From positions 1 to 33,878 of the forward strand of contig CALFIC010000036.1 in NCBI GenBank assembly GCA_937876225.1: 33,878 nt of DNA, given 5' to 3'. The DNA comes from an uncultured Chloroflexota bacterium. GTDB taxonomy: Bacteria > Chloroflexota > Chloroflexia > Chloroflexales > Roseiflexaceae. This document shows, piece after piece, positions 7,734 to 16,956 of this stretch (positions are counted from its first letter, which is position 1; each line of letters begins with the position of its first letter). The notes under the pieces are model-generated. The model did no database searches, had not been told where the DNA came from, and saw nothing but the letters and a program-made list of their open reading frames with translations. Made by a program: the position numbers and the translations under genes.

Positions 7734-9608
7734 ATGATTATCTTTCAACGAATTTATCAACACGCGAAACCATATTTATGGTATTGGTATATATTTATAT
7801 CGTTTTTCTTTTTGCTTATCACTCTTTACCGGGGAAATAGTGCCAATTGGCATCTCGATATTGGCGCAGCGAGCACGCGCAGTTTTGGTGCGACATTAAT
7901 GGATTCCGAATTCACGCATTTTTTTGGGGGCACGGTATGGTTCCGGCAGATTCCCAAAGGGAGTGATATTGGTGTTCCAGATCTCGTCGCCTCCCATATT
8001 ATCCGGATGCGCATTATCACACGGCACGACGATGCACCACGCGATATCGTTGTGCAATCTGAGCGCCTCAAATTCACACTGACCAATGCCGGCCAATATC
8101 GCACCTATTGGATGTATGTGCCACCAAACCAACATTTTGTCATGAATTGTGACACCAGTAGCGTCACGTTGCCCTATTTACGCAAGTTTTGTGCGGCACT
8201 CGTCGATATTAGTGGGTCATTACCACTGCATGACAATATATTCAGCATTGAAAAATCAGCACTCCTCCTCCCCATCATTGCATGGATGCTATTGGTGGTT
8301 GTCAGTGTCATGCGCATGATTACCCGGCGCAATGTGGCAACCGTCATTGTAAGCGTTGCCACCATATTTGCCTACTATGTGCTACAACATTACCCACTGC
8401 AAATCATCACGTGGCGCATCCCACTGACGATTTTTTTGGCGATATGTAGTGGGATTATCTGGCTCGTCACCCTACCCAAATTCAAATATGGCTGGTTATT
8501 GGGCATATTCGTGTTGGCGGTGGCGCTACGCATATTGGCGTATAGTGCACCGGGGGTTGACGGTGTCGACCGCAAAGTGCATGCTCGCCAACTCGAAAGT
8601 GTCATTTATGGCAATATTTACCTCGAGAACATCGGCACGATTGTGCATGGTGGCGCTGCCGGTGATAATAGCCAAATCTACCCCTATCCCCCGGCGATTT
8701 ATTTATTGTTAAGTCCAGTGATGTTACTTATCAGCCCGATCATGACGTTTAATTTTTATGTGGGGCTGGCAGCGATACTCGTAGATGCGACATTGGTCTT
8801 TTTTTTGGTGTGGATGATTATCCAGCAAGGTCTCGGACAACGTGTTGCTATTTATAGTGCGTTGGCGCTGTTGTGGTTCCCCCAAGCCTATGTGATGCAT
8901 AGTTACCCCGTGGTCGCCCAAGATTTAGCCCAATGGGCGAGTTGGTGTTTTGCATTTTTGGCGATTATTTATTATGGTAATCCCACCAACCGTAACACTA
9001 TTTTGCAGCTATTCTTTGCAGGGGCTGCGATTACCGGGCATTTTGGGGCATTTATTACCATGACCATCATGCAGGGCTGGCAGTTTGTGCTAGGCACCAT
9101 GCGCAGTGCGGCCTGGCGGTGGTTTGGCGTTGCCCTATTCCTGACAATTATTTATTACAGCCAGTATACTGTCCTGATTTTGGCACAAATGGGACATTTA
9201 GTCCATGCGAGCAACGGCACCCGCCTGGATGGATTTATCGATCTCTGGAACAATGGCATCAATGATCATTATAGTTGGGTGGTGTTTTGTGTAGCGCTGC
9301 TCAGTCTGGGGTTGCCCGTGCTTCGCCAGCGCCCTGCATTGACCAAAACGCTCTGGGCTGGATTTGCTGCAAGTGGCGTACTCGCCGTGTTGCGAGTTGT
9401 TTTTTATGCCAATCCAACCCGCCTCGTGATTTTTTTGGCACCACTCGTCGCACTCGGTGTCGGCATGATTATGCCACGCTACACTCATCACCGTGCCGGG
9501 CGCTGGCTCGTCTACACCTTGTTTGCCTATCTAGCCTATAGTGCGCTGACTACCTGGTTAACCCTGACTATCGATCAGCAATTAGTGCGCTGGATATTAC
9601 CCCAATAA
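7734..9608 (+). CDS. GT-C-like polytopic membrane protein, paralogue A
   Basis: A 624-residue integral membrane protein. One transmembrane helix near 17-37 is followed by an extracytoplasmic domain of about 140 residues starting at WHLDIGAASTRSFG, then roughly ten or more hydrophobic helices. The layout, with an acidic loop (GVDGVDRKVHARQLE) and the loop motif YPYPPAIYLLLSP, resembles GT-C glycosyltransferases that use lipid-linked sugars, but I cannot assign a CAZy family. The protein at 12329-14104 is a paralogue: both share WHxDxG, two conserved Cys in the first outer domain (NCDTSS and KFCAAL here), and YPYxP. AGG lies 6 bases before the ATG in a context, AGGTTTTTCATG, nearly identical to the paralogue's. 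The gap before it (7508-7733) is AT-rich, with no promoter I would commit to. Confidence 0.75.
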   Translation: MIIFQRIYQHAKPYLWYWYIFISFFFLLITLYRGNSANWHLDIGAASTRSFGATLMDSEFTHFFGGTVWFRQIPKGSDIGVPDLVASHIIRMRIITRHDDAPRDIVVQSERLKFTLTNAGQYRTYWMYVPPNQHFVMNCDTSSVTLPYLRKFCAALVDISGSLPLHDNIFSIEKSALLLPIIAWMLLVVVSVMRMITRRNVATVIVSVATIFAYYVLQHYPLQIITWRIPLTIFLAICSGIIWLVTLPKFKYGWLLGIFVLAVALRILAYSAPGVDGVDRKVHARQLESVIYGNIYLENIGTIVHGGAAGDNSQIYPYPPAIYLLLSPVMLLISPIMTFNFYVGLAAILVDATLVFFLVWMIIQQGLGQRVAIYSALALLWFPQAYVMHSYPVVAQDLAQWASWCFAFLAIIYYGNPTNRNTILQLFFAGAAITGHFGAFITMTIMQGWQFVLGTMRSAAWRWFGVALFLTIIYYSQYTVLILAQMGHLVHASNGTRLDGFIDLWNNGINDHYSWVVFCVALLSLGLPVLRQRPALTKTLWAGFAASGVLAVLRVVFYANPTRLVIFLAPLVALGVGMIMPRYTHHRAGRWLVYTLFAYLAYSALTTWLTLTIDQQLVRWILPQ

Positions 9609-9619
9609 CCGCGTTTTGC

Positions 9620-12115
9620 TCAATAATTTACCTGCAAAATTTGCCGTACTACCGCCAATAATTCATTGATATTGCTGGCGAGTGGAGGCGGGGGATTATC
9701 GGTGTGGCGGGCGTGCGCATGGATGAGTTGTCGTTGCACGATGTCGTCAAAAGCGGCGCCCCGTGACAGCCCCATTTGTGCCCGCACCGCGCTACAGGCA
9801 GTGCTCAATTGGAGGGCAGTAGCCCCATCACCTTCGGCCAACGCCACCCCAGCACCGATATCAATCACATACAACAAATCATTAAATCCCCCGACACGCT
9901 CGATTTGGCGAAAGGCTTGCGTCAAATAAAACCGCGCATCACCCACCCGAGTTTCTAAGGCAGCCACCGCCGCAATCCGTAAATGGACCGCTGCGACATT
10001 ATTTGGGGCGTTGAATTGCTGGAACAACCATTCGGCTTTGCTGAGTGCTTGGCGCGCCAACACATAATCCCCCAACGCCATAAAAATCAACCCCCGATTG
10101 GAATAGGCATCAGCCAGCCCCAATGATTGTGTTTGCGCTTCGTAATGCAACAACGCCGCATCACTTTGGGTCAGACTTTCGCGAATCTTGCCCGTGGTCA
10201 TATAGACATAGGACAACGTATCGTGGCAGCGGGCGACCCAATATTCATAGTGCAACGCATTCATTACCGCCATAGCCCGCTGCAACAAGCGCTCAGACTC
10301 TTGCCAACCAATCAGTTGTAAGGCATGCAACGCACATTCCAAGGCGGCTTGGGCCCAGGTGAGGCGTTGTAATCCGAGGTCTGCATGATGCATTGCTTGT
10401 TGCAAAAAACGCATTGTGCTTTCGACAATCCCACGGTGACCATAGAAACTCCCAATCGCATACAGCAACTCGCTTGTATGGGGATGATCTTGGCCAATGC
10501 GGTACAATGTCGCTTCGCTAATGACACATAATTGGGCACACAAGCCAAACCGAATCCAGGTGGTACGCCAACGCACAATCAAACTTGTCGCCAATTCATC
10601 CATTCCCCGTTGATGCACGATGACCAATATGTCGTAAATCGCCAATACATCATGGATTTGCAATTGGAGCGCATGGCGTTCTTCGTCAACCATCGCTATC
10701 TGTTGCTGGTTTTGGGTTAATTGCTCAGCGACTCGCCGAATCAATGTATCGATTTGGTCGGCATTGAGCATGGCGTAGACGGCAGTGCGTATCGCATCAT
10801 GAATGACAAAGCCATCGCCATTGCGATACGTGATTAATTGCCGGCGTTCAAGCAGATGGAGATAACTTGTCAATGGTTGAGTGGAGTCGTGTGGTATTAT
10901 TTCGTCAATCAATGCCCAAAATTGACTGCCTAGTGGCTGTTGTACCAACGCCATAATCTGCAACAATAATTCAGAGATTGCCCCTAGTCCTACCACAACT
11001 CGTTGATACATGGCATCCAAGGCATCGTGCTGGCTCCCACCACTATTTGCCAGTGCGATAATATGCATGGGATAGCCATGCGTTTGGGTCACGATATCGG
11101 CAGGAATATTACCATCGTAATGACGGAGCTGCGTCTGGTGATGGATTTGCCAATAGAGCGCCCGCGTGTTGGATTCACTCAAACCCGTTAAGGCAAATTC
11201 ACGCATCGCAGAGACATGCCGACCAAGTCCTGCAATTTGACTGGTAATCAAAAACTGCGTCGTCGGGAAGGTGTGCAGTAAATGCCGCACAATTGCTTCT
11301 GCGGGTAAGGCATCATTGCCCAATACGTTGTCGAGACAAATAATTGTATTGCGAAACTCGTCGGCATCCTTGAGCCGGGTATACCACGGTTCGTCCGCAC
11401 GTAAACGCATCCGCATTGTTAAGCCAATAGCTTGATAGACCTGCTCCATTGTGGTAAACCCACTGCCAATTGCTACCACGGGAATCCGCCGACCATATGT
11501 CGGTAGTATCGCCCGGATCGTTGCCAGTGCTACGGTGCTTTTGCCTATCCCTGAAGGTCCACTCAACAATACGTGCTGTCGCCAGCCGTTGCCTTTGCGG
11601 CGTTCGGCAAATAAGCATTCGGTGACTTCGTGCAATAATTCGTCACGCCCAATACATACATTGTCAACCTGCGTATGCATCGGAATCAATTGATAAAACT
11701 GTAGTGCCGTCCGCCATTCATCTTCAGCAAAATATTTGGCAAACCGAGAAATATGCACAATCGATAATCGTGTCAAATGGCATAATTCGAGCAACTCATT
11801 GGCGTTCAAGATTTGCAAATCAAGGTCAAGTATCGTTTCATACGTACATACCAGTTCTTCGCTGGTTGTCGCAACCATACGATTGGGGCGTGACGTAAAA
11901 ATATCCGCAAAGCGATTACTACTCACCGCACCACCACGTTGTTGGATGCGTTCAACCAATGTCAACGATTTACTTGAGGCGAACATCACCGGTAATTCTT
12001 CTTTCCCCGTCCCGATTTTGATGCCATGGGTGTGTAATCGTTTTTTGACAAGCGCCATAATTTCGATAATCCGTTTTTTCGTTTGTTGTTCGTTTGAGTC
12101 CATATGAGTAGGCAT
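9620..12115 (-). CDS. STAND-type ATPase with C-terminal helical (TPR-like) repeats
   Basis: 831 residues. The N-terminal 150 residues are mostly helical and could hold a diverged DNA-binding or adaptor domain; I see no convincing HTH. The NTPase core begins at CIGRDELL and has Walker A GPSGIGKST near 186-194, Walker B TIICLDN near 257-263, and a sensor-like FLITSQ. The C-terminal half is a series of TPR-like helical hairpins, as in MalT-type or AfsR-type signal ATPases, but without a terminal LuxR-type HTH. Such proteins oligomerise on ligand binding. Start: GAGAGGAAAG sits 5 bases before the ATG at 12115; an upstream ATG at 12136 overlaps no such site. It is convergent with paralogue A (11-base gap) and divergent from paralogue B, so it may sense or control the GT-C pair (inference). 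Confidence 0.8.
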   Translation of the reverse strand: MPTHMDSNEQQTKKRIIEIMALVKKRLHTHGIKIGTGKEELPVMFASSKSLTLVERIQQRGGAVSSNRFADIFTSRPNRMVATTSEELVCTYETILDLDLQILNANELLELCHLTRLSIVHISRFAKYFAEDEWRTALQFYQLIPMHTQVDNVCIGRDELLHEVTECLFAERRKGNGWRQHVLLSGPSGIGKSTVALATIRAILPTYGRRIPVVAIGSGFTTMEQVYQAIGLTMRMRLRADEPWYTRLKDADEFRNTIICLDNVLGNDALPAEAIVRHLLHTFPTTQFLITSQIAGLGRHVSAMREFALTGLSESNTRALYWQIHHQTQLRHYDGNIPADIVTQTHGYPMHIIALANSGGSQHDALDAMYQRVVVGLGAISELLLQIMALVQQPLGSQFWALIDEIIPHDSTQPLTSYLHLLERRQLITYRNGDGFVIHDAIRTAVYAMLNADQIDTLIRRVAEQLTQNQQQIAMVDEERHALQLQIHDVLAIYDILVIVHQRGMDELATSLIVRWRTTWIRFGLCAQLCVISEATLYRIGQDHPHTSELLYAIGSFYGHRGIVESTMRFLQQAMHHADLGLQRLTWAQAALECALHALQLIGWQESERLLQRAMAVMNALHYEYWVARCHDTLSYVYMTTGKIRESLTQSDAALLHYEAQTQSLGLADAYSNRGLIFMALGDYVLARQALSKAEWLFQQFNAPNNVAAVHLRIAAVAALETRVGDARFYLTQAFRQIERVGGFNDLLYVIDIGAGVALAEGDGATALQLSTACSAVRAQMGLSRGAAFDDIVQRQLIHAHARHTDNPPPPLASNINELLAVVRQILQVNY

Positions 12116-12328
12116 AGCTACTTTCCTCTCACACATTTCTTATTACATTCACCCTACCACATACCTTTCGCCGTAAATTTGTTGTTTTTTACAAATATAC
12201 CACCATCCACATTGACAATCCCGATGCCCCATCCATCTATCGTATAAAATAATTTCATCCGCACATAAAACCCTGCTACGCTTGTTATAATGCGCAGATA
12301 GCCACGCGGTATAGTGCACAGGTATTTC
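12116..12328. promoter_or_regulatory. Divergent promoter region between STAND ATPase and GT-C paralogue B
   Basis: AT-rich gap of 213 bases between divergent genes. A strong extended -10, TGTTATAAT at 12283-12291, faces the plus-strand gene and would start transcription about 30 bases before its ATG at 12329; the matching -35 is poor, as is usual with extended -10 sites. For the minus-strand gene no unambiguous promoter was seen. Confidence 0.5.
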
Positions 12329-14104
12329 ATGTATAAAATAGTTCTTTCGTTGCGTTATCAACTCGCCGCTATCTTTTTATTTTTTATCATCAGCGTCACG
12401 TGGCAACAACAGCACGCGTGGCATATTGATGTAGGCACGTCATCAGCACGCGTCTTTACCACCACCCTGCGCGAATCAGAGTCAGCTCAAATTGACGGCA
12501 AACTCACCACATTCCAGTGGAGTTTACCACATTCACTCATCATCCTCCCGCCGCATAGCCAACCACAAATCATCAGCCTCCGCACCATTATGCGTGCCGA
12601 ATCTCCTCCCCAGGCGGTGACACTTTCCAATGCCAATCTGCAGTTTGCGCTTGCAACCACAACCGGGGTACGGCGCTATGCGTTTTATAGTACCCATGGC
12701 ACACAATTCGCGATCGACTGCGATATGCAGGGGGTGAGCGATAATGCCTTGGCCAAAATTTGTATTGCCATCGACACCATTGACGGCCAACCAACCAACA
12801 GCACGCTCGACTGGCAAATCCTCGGGTGGATGCTGGTATTGCTGAGTGCCCTTGCTGGCGTGGCATGGATTATCGCAACACCGGCTCAGCCCTGGCGCAT
12901 GGTGCCATTGCTCTTGATTGGCATCACGTTACTTTGGAGTTTCCCGCTCCAGTGCACGTTATTTGCGCCACAGCTGAGCCTCGGGCTTGGGTGCCTGGCG
13001 GTAGTGCTGTGGGGCATCCGGCGCTGGGTAGTAGGGGGCTGGCGCCAAATCGCCGGACAGGCCATGGCATTAAATATCGCCATTAAAGGACTAGGGGTAC
13101 TGGTGCCTGGTTACTTTGGCACCGATGTATTTTTTCATGTCAATCGCTTCATTGCGACATTTAGTGGACGCCTCTATCAGGTTGCAGATGGCCAAGGGCA
13201 AACATACCCCTACACTCCAGGGGTCTATCAACTCCTTGCACCATTCATGTTGCCTTTGATGACACTAATTCCCGCCGATCGGGTGATTATTGTGAGTGCC
13301 GTCATCATCGACAGTAGTACTATTTTGATTTTGGCGTGGATATGCCAGCGCTTGGCGTGGTCGCAACGCAGTATCAATCTGATGGCCTGGTTGTATGTGG
13401 TGTTGCCAGCAGGTTTTTTACTCGAGTGGCAAGCCACCATTGCCCAAAACATCGGGCAGTGGCTAGGGATGATGGCCATCGCCACAGCGCTCTTTGTCGT
13501 GACTCCGCTCAGTCTGGTCTGGATGGCGTGGGCGGTAGTCGGGCACTTTGGGGCATTTCTGACCTTGCATTTCGCCAACACGCTGGCCCTCGGATTTCCC
13601 GCACTACGCCGTATAGGATTGTGGTGGTGGGGAGTGGTGGCGGTGATGGGCGTGATTTTTTATAGTCAATATGCCGGATTGATTCAGGCCCAACTGCATC
13701 ACCTCGGTGGACACTCAGCCGATATCGGCTGGAAAGCGCGCTGGTGGCAGTTTGCCTGGAATTATGGATTGTACGGGCATTATTTGGGGATTGGGGTCGC
13801 CCTCGCCGTGATTGGATTGGGGCTGGCACCCCGTGACCGCTGGTGGCAAATGGCGGTGGCAATGCTTGTCAGTGCTGGGATATTGTTGGTGGCACAGGTG
13901 GTGATTGATTTTGGGGCTACACGCTACATGATATTTATTTTTCCCGTCGTTGCGAGTTATGCGGGGGTCACACTCGGACGACTCCGACGTGGCCGGGCTG
14001 GGCAGATCATGCTCATCGCACTACTCGGGCTCATTGCTCTCCAAAGTGGGTTGGCGTGGTTGAATGGAGCGGTGTTGGGAATCAAAATGGGCTATTTATG
14101 GTGA
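12329..14104 (+). CDS. GT-C-like polytopic membrane protein, paralogue B
   Basis: 591 residues from the ATG at 12329; a GTG at 12314 would add five residues but leaves the AGG ribosome site inside the gene. A transmembrane helix near 12-32 is followed by an outer domain starting WHIDVGTSSARVF, with two conserved Cys (DCDMQG and KICIAI), then many hydrophobic helices and the loop motif QTYPYTPGVYQLLAP. It matches paralogue A in order and key residues, but identity looks low to moderate, so the duplication is old. Probably an envelope glycosyltransferase of the GT-C superfamily that uses a polyprenyl-linked donor on the outer face; the exact reaction is unknown. It has its own extended -10 promoter. 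Its end lies one base from the end of the convergent kinase gene. Confidence 0.75.
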   Translation: MYKIVLSLRYQLAAIFLFFIISVTWQQQHAWHIDVGTSSARVFTTTLRESESAQIDGKLTTFQWSLPHSLIILPPHSQPQIISLRTIMRAESPPQAVTLSNANLQFALATTTGVRRYAFYSTHGTQFAIDCDMQGVSDNALAKICIAIDTIDGQPTNSTLDWQILGWMLVLLSALAGVAWIIATPAQPWRMVPLLLIGITLLWSFPLQCTLFAPQLSLGLGCLAVVLWGIRRWVVGGWRQIAGQAMALNIAIKGLGVLVPGYFGTDVFFHVNRFIATFSGRLYQVADGQGQTYPYTPGVYQLLAPFMLPLMTLIPADRVIIVSAVIIDSSTILILAWICQRLAWSQRSINLMAWLYVVLPAGFLLEWQATIAQNIGQWLGMMAIATALFVVTPLSLVWMAWAVVGHFGAFLTLHFANTLALGFPALRRIGLWWWGVVAVMGVIFYSQYAGLIQAQLHHLGGHSADIGWKARWWQFAWNYGLYGHYLGIGVALAVIGLGLAPRDRWWQMAVAMLVSAGILLVAQVVIDFGATRYMIFIFPVVASYAGVTLGRLRRGRAGQIMLIALLGLIALQSGLAWLNGAVLGIKMGYLW

Positions 14105-14105
14105 G

Positions 14106-14744
14106 TTAGATGAGCGCCAATTGGCGGCGAATCGCATCGACGACCGCCATGCGATCGGAAGGACGATTCACGACATCCAAATCATCCGTTACAATCGGCA
14201 ATACCGCACAATGGCTGAAATCACGCATCCACCCCTCGTAGCGTTCGTTCAGGCGTGTAAGGTATTCTACCGGAATCTGTTGTTCACTTGCACGACCACG
14301 CTGGGCAATGCGTTGTTGCAAGGTAGAGACTTGGGCCTGCAGATAAATCACCAGCGTGGGGGGTTGGATGCGTTGCACCAGCGTGGCGTAGAGTTGTTGG
14401 TACAACATAAAATCGCGTGGGGACAACACGTTTTCTGCATGTAATTCTTTGACAAAAATTTCAAAATCTTCGTACATACTCCGGTCTTCGATGACCGATT
14501 GGTGCATCAAGGTAATCTGGTGATGTTGGGTATAGCGTTGGGTCAGGAACCAGATTTGTGAATGAAACCCCCACCGGGCGCGATCGGCATAATAATCGGC
14601 TAAATAGGGGTGGTCACTCACGTGTTCATAATATGGTTGCCAGCCAAATTCTTGGGCGAGGATTTCGACGAGCGTGCTTTTGCCCACGCCAATATTCCCC
14701 GCCACTGAAATGTGCCGGCGCGGCGCTGGATGTCCCATTTCCAT
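14106..14744 (-). CDS. Deoxynucleoside kinase
   Basis: A 212-residue member of the deoxyadenosine/deoxyguanosine kinase family, which phosphorylates deoxynucleosides in the salvage pathway. P-loop GNIGVGKST at 16-24, substrate-site Glu in YYEHV at about 40, WFLTQRY at 65-71, the EDRS motif at 86-89 (usual D/E-R-S), and an Arg-rich lid RIAQRGRASEQQ that closes over ATP. The length is normal. Start: AAGGAG lies 5 bases before the ATG at 14744; a GTG at 14747 would be too close. It lies 22 bases downstream of the MATE gene on the same strand and is likely co-transcribed with it. Base specificity cannot be read with confidence. Confidence 0.9.
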   Translation of the reverse strand: MEMGHPAPRRHISVAGNIGVGKSTLVEILAQEFGWQPYYEHVSDHPYLADYYADRARWGFHSQIWFLTQRYTQHHQITLMHQSVIEDRSMYEDFEIFVKELHAENVLSPRDFMLYQQLYATLVQRIQPPTLVIYLQAQVSTLQQRIAQRGRASEQQIPVEYLTRLNERYEGWMRDFSHCAVLPIVTDDLDVVNRPSDRMAVVDAIRRQLALI

Positions 14745-14766
14745 CACGACTCCTTGTCAACCTCGA

Positions 14767-16128
14767 TTAGACTCTAACCGTACGCCATTTGCCTTGGCGG
14801 AAGCGCAGGTACGACAATAATGCCTGCACAAAAAAATCTATCCCCATGGCGACCCACACTCCCGTCAAGCCACCACCATGTTGCAAAATATAGTACGAGA
14901 TGGGCAATCGGAAGCACCACGTGCTAATCACTTTGGTATAGAGTGGCCATTGAGTATCACCGGCGCCACGGAGCGCCCCTGACAAGACAAAATTGCCACC
15001 CATAAATAATTGAAATGCGCCGGCGATTTGCAAGGGCACACTCCCCGCCGTAATCACCGATTCATCATTGATAAACAAACGCAATAGTACCGCCGGAATC
15101 GCCACCATAATCCCACCAAGTACCAACATGATGATGGATGTCTGACGGAGGGCTTCGTAGCTGGCTGCTTCGGCTTCGTCGGGATCACGCGCCCCCAAGC
15201 CTTGGCCGACCAGCGCCGATGCGGCGATTCCATAGCCCCAGCCTGGTAAAAACGACAATGATTCGATGCGAATCACCAGATTATGGGCGGCATAGGCGGC
15301 AGTCCCTAAATGGGTAATCATGCCCAAGAAAATAATCAGCGCCCCTTGGAATACTGCTTGTTCACCAGCAAACGGCAAGCCTACCCGAGCCACGCGTTTA
15401 ACCATGTCCCATTCGGGCCACAACGGGCGATTGAGGATAAGTCCAGCCCGACCACGCAACAACACCACTAGCGTCACAATACACCCAAATGTACGTGCCA
15501 CGGCGGCACCGGTGGCGGCACCTTGCACACCAAGAATCGGCAGACCAAAATGCCCACCGATAAAAAGGTATGAAATCACCACATTGAGGATGTTGACCCC
15601 AATCATGATATAGAGGGGGGTGCGGGTATCACCAGCACCGCGCAACGCCGCCATGCCGACCATGTTGATAGCGGTAGGTACAAAGGCATAGGCGAGGATA
15701 GTCAAAAATTCGCCCCCGAGCTGCGTTACTTGGGCGGTCGCGCCATACACCCCAATTAATTGGGGCGCAAATATAATACAGACGACGCTCATGACCATCG
15801 AAGCCATCAACCCAAGGAACAGTCCTTGGCGCAAGGCACTGTTGCCCATCACCCCGTCATGGGCACCACGGGCGCGGGCGGTGAGGGCCGTACAACCCGT
15901 CCCAATTGCCATAAACAAAATCGTCATCGTCCAAAACATTTCGCTGGCCAAGCCAGTCGCAGCGAGGGCGGTGGCACTGCCATACCCGAGGAATTTGGCG
16001 GCGGCAATGGGTAATTGGCCAACCAACAACACATCCATTAAGCCGACCATGGTATTGAGGACTTGTTCACTGACTGCGGGCATGGCGAGGGCAAACACTC
16101 GCCGTTGTCGTTCACGTTGCCGTTGCAT
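14767..16128 (-). CDS. MATE family efflux transporter
   Basis: A 453-residue inner-membrane exporter of the MATE family, which uses sodium or proton gradients to expel cationic or aromatic compounds. Two homologous halves of six helices are visible. Family landmarks: PAVSEQVLNTMVGLMDVLLVG in the first helix, MAALRGAGDTRTPLYIMI in the first half, GLPFAGEQAVFQGALIIF opening the second half, and the repeated LSGALRGAGDTQWPLYT. The paired RGAGDT loops in both halves are typical. AAAGGAA lies before the ATG. Substrate unknown; its operon partner is a deoxynucleoside kinase. Confidence 0.93.
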   Translation of the reverse strand: MQRQRERQRRVFALAMPAVSEQVLNTMVGLMDVLLVGQLPIAAAKFLGYGSATALAATGLASEMFWTMTILFMAIGTGCTALTARARGAHDGVMGNSALRQGLFLGLMASMVMSVVCIIFAPQLIGVYGATAQVTQLGGEFLTILAYAFVPTAINMVGMAALRGAGDTRTPLYIMIGVNILNVVISYLFIGGHFGLPILGVQGAATGAAVARTFGCIVTLVVLLRGRAGLILNRPLWPEWDMVKRVARVGLPFAGEQAVFQGALIIFLGMITHLGTAAYAAHNLVIRIESLSFLPGWGYGIAASALVGQGLGARDPDEAEAASYEALRQTSIIMLVLGGIMVAIPAVLLRLFINDESVITAGSVPLQIAGAFQLFMGGNFVLSGALRGAGDTQWPLYTKVISTWCFRLPISYYILQHGGGLTGVWVAMGIDFFVQALLSYLRFRQGKWRTVRV

Positions 16129-16155
16129 GCTGGTTCCTTTTCATATTGTGCAGGC

Positions 16156-16164
16156 ATTGTACCA
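16156..16164 (-). promoter_or_regulatory. Putative extended -10 promoter of the MATE operon
   Basis: On the minus strand TGGTACAAT (16164-16156) is an extended -10 element, placing the transcription start about 20 bases before the MATE ATG. No good -35 is present. It is a candidate only. Confidence 0.4.
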
Positions 16165-16295
16165 CTGACTATGTGAGAAGTGAGGTTTATTTTTTGACAT
16201 TAGGAATACGCAACCCCTCGACAAAAAATAAATTGCTACATTTATGTGATTGCAATGGCAAATCCACTACATCGATACTTCATCCAAATTCCCAC

Positions 16296-16352
16296 TTGAC
16301 ATGAAACAAATGTTCGCATATAATCAGCACAGATGTTTCGAACATATGTGTT
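16296..16352 (+). promoter_or_regulatory. Consensus sigma70-type promoter with overlapping palindromes
   Basis: TTGACA at 16296-16301, a 17-base spacer and TATAAT at 16319-16324 form a perfect consensus promoter, 61 bases before the ATG. Just downstream, around the expected start site, lie overlapping inverted repeats: ATGTT-TCG-AACAT at 16334-16346 and the palindrome ACATATGT at 16342-16349. CGAACATATGTGTT (16339-16352) resembles the LexA/DinR box of Gram-positives at 12 of 14 positions. A promoter this strong normally needs a repressor, and these palindromes are where one would bind (inference). Confidence 0.75.
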
Positions 16353-16384
16353 GATTACGAGATAAGCACCACAAGGAGGACACA

Positions 16385-16927
16385 ATGGCCGTACGTTCAC
16401 AAGAAATGCGCAACCCCACAATGCGCCTCGCCCGCCCCAAGAATCCATCGTTAATCTTACGCCGTTTGGCAATGCCTACTCCTTCAGTTGGGTACATTGT
16501 CGGCGCATTGATAGCAGCGGTCGCATTATATTTCGTGTTGAGTGCCGTGATTAGTTGGGGTATGAGTCGTTATGACGACCTGCGTTATGGCACCACTCGC
16601 ACATTTCATACTGATGCCGTGATTGGGATCGACGATTCCGTCACTAACCCCACCCATTTTGTCGCAATGAACATCAACCGCCAAGTGGTCATCATGCAGA
16701 TCCCCGGTGGCGATGCCAGCAAGACACGACTAATCAATGGGCCCTATTTATTTGGGGGCACCGAGGATCGCACACCAGTGATTTTGAATTTCAGCGACGT
16801 CAACAATGACGGCATGATTGACATGATTGTCAACGTCAAAAACGAAGCGCTGATCTATCTCAACCGTGGTGATCGCCTCGGCTTGATGACGCCCCAAGAA
16901 CGCGCCTCGATTTCGCTCCAACCATAA
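16385..16927 (+). CDS. Single-pass membrane protein with FG-GAP/calcium-loop motif
   Basis: 180 residues. A basic N-terminus of 35 residues is followed by one transmembrane helix (about 36-58) and a soluble domain of 120 residues, presumably outside by the positive-inside rule. Residues 131-150 read PVILNFSDVNNDGMIDMIVN, a classic FG-GAP/VCBS blade with a DxNxDGxxD calcium loop; a single blade is too little for a full propeller, so the protein may pair with others or be a remnant. AAGGAGG lies 6 bases before the ATG, so translation should be efficient, and the promoter upstream is perfect. The gene is monocistronic, ended by a strong terminator. Function unknown. Confidence 0.75.
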   Translation: MAVRSQEMRNPTMRLARPKNPSLILRRLAMPTPSVGYIVGALIAAVALYFVLSAVISWGMSRYDDLRYGTTRTFHTDAVIGIDDSVTNPTHFVAMNINRQVVIMQIPGGDASKTRLINGPYLFGGTEDRTPVILNFSDVNNDGMIDMIVNVKNEALIYLNRGDRLGLMTPQERASISLQP

Positions 16928-16956
16928 ACCATCTCCCTGCGGGATCCCCTGCCTAT

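Noticed and set aside
7517..7840. Small plus-strand frame before the first GT-C gene
   Set aside because: It overlaps the GT-C start out of frame and has no ribosome site or recognisable domain.
16339..16352. Definite LexA box
   Set aside because: Only 12 of 14 bases match a consensus from other phyla, and the gene is not a known SOS gene. Reported as a possible operator only.
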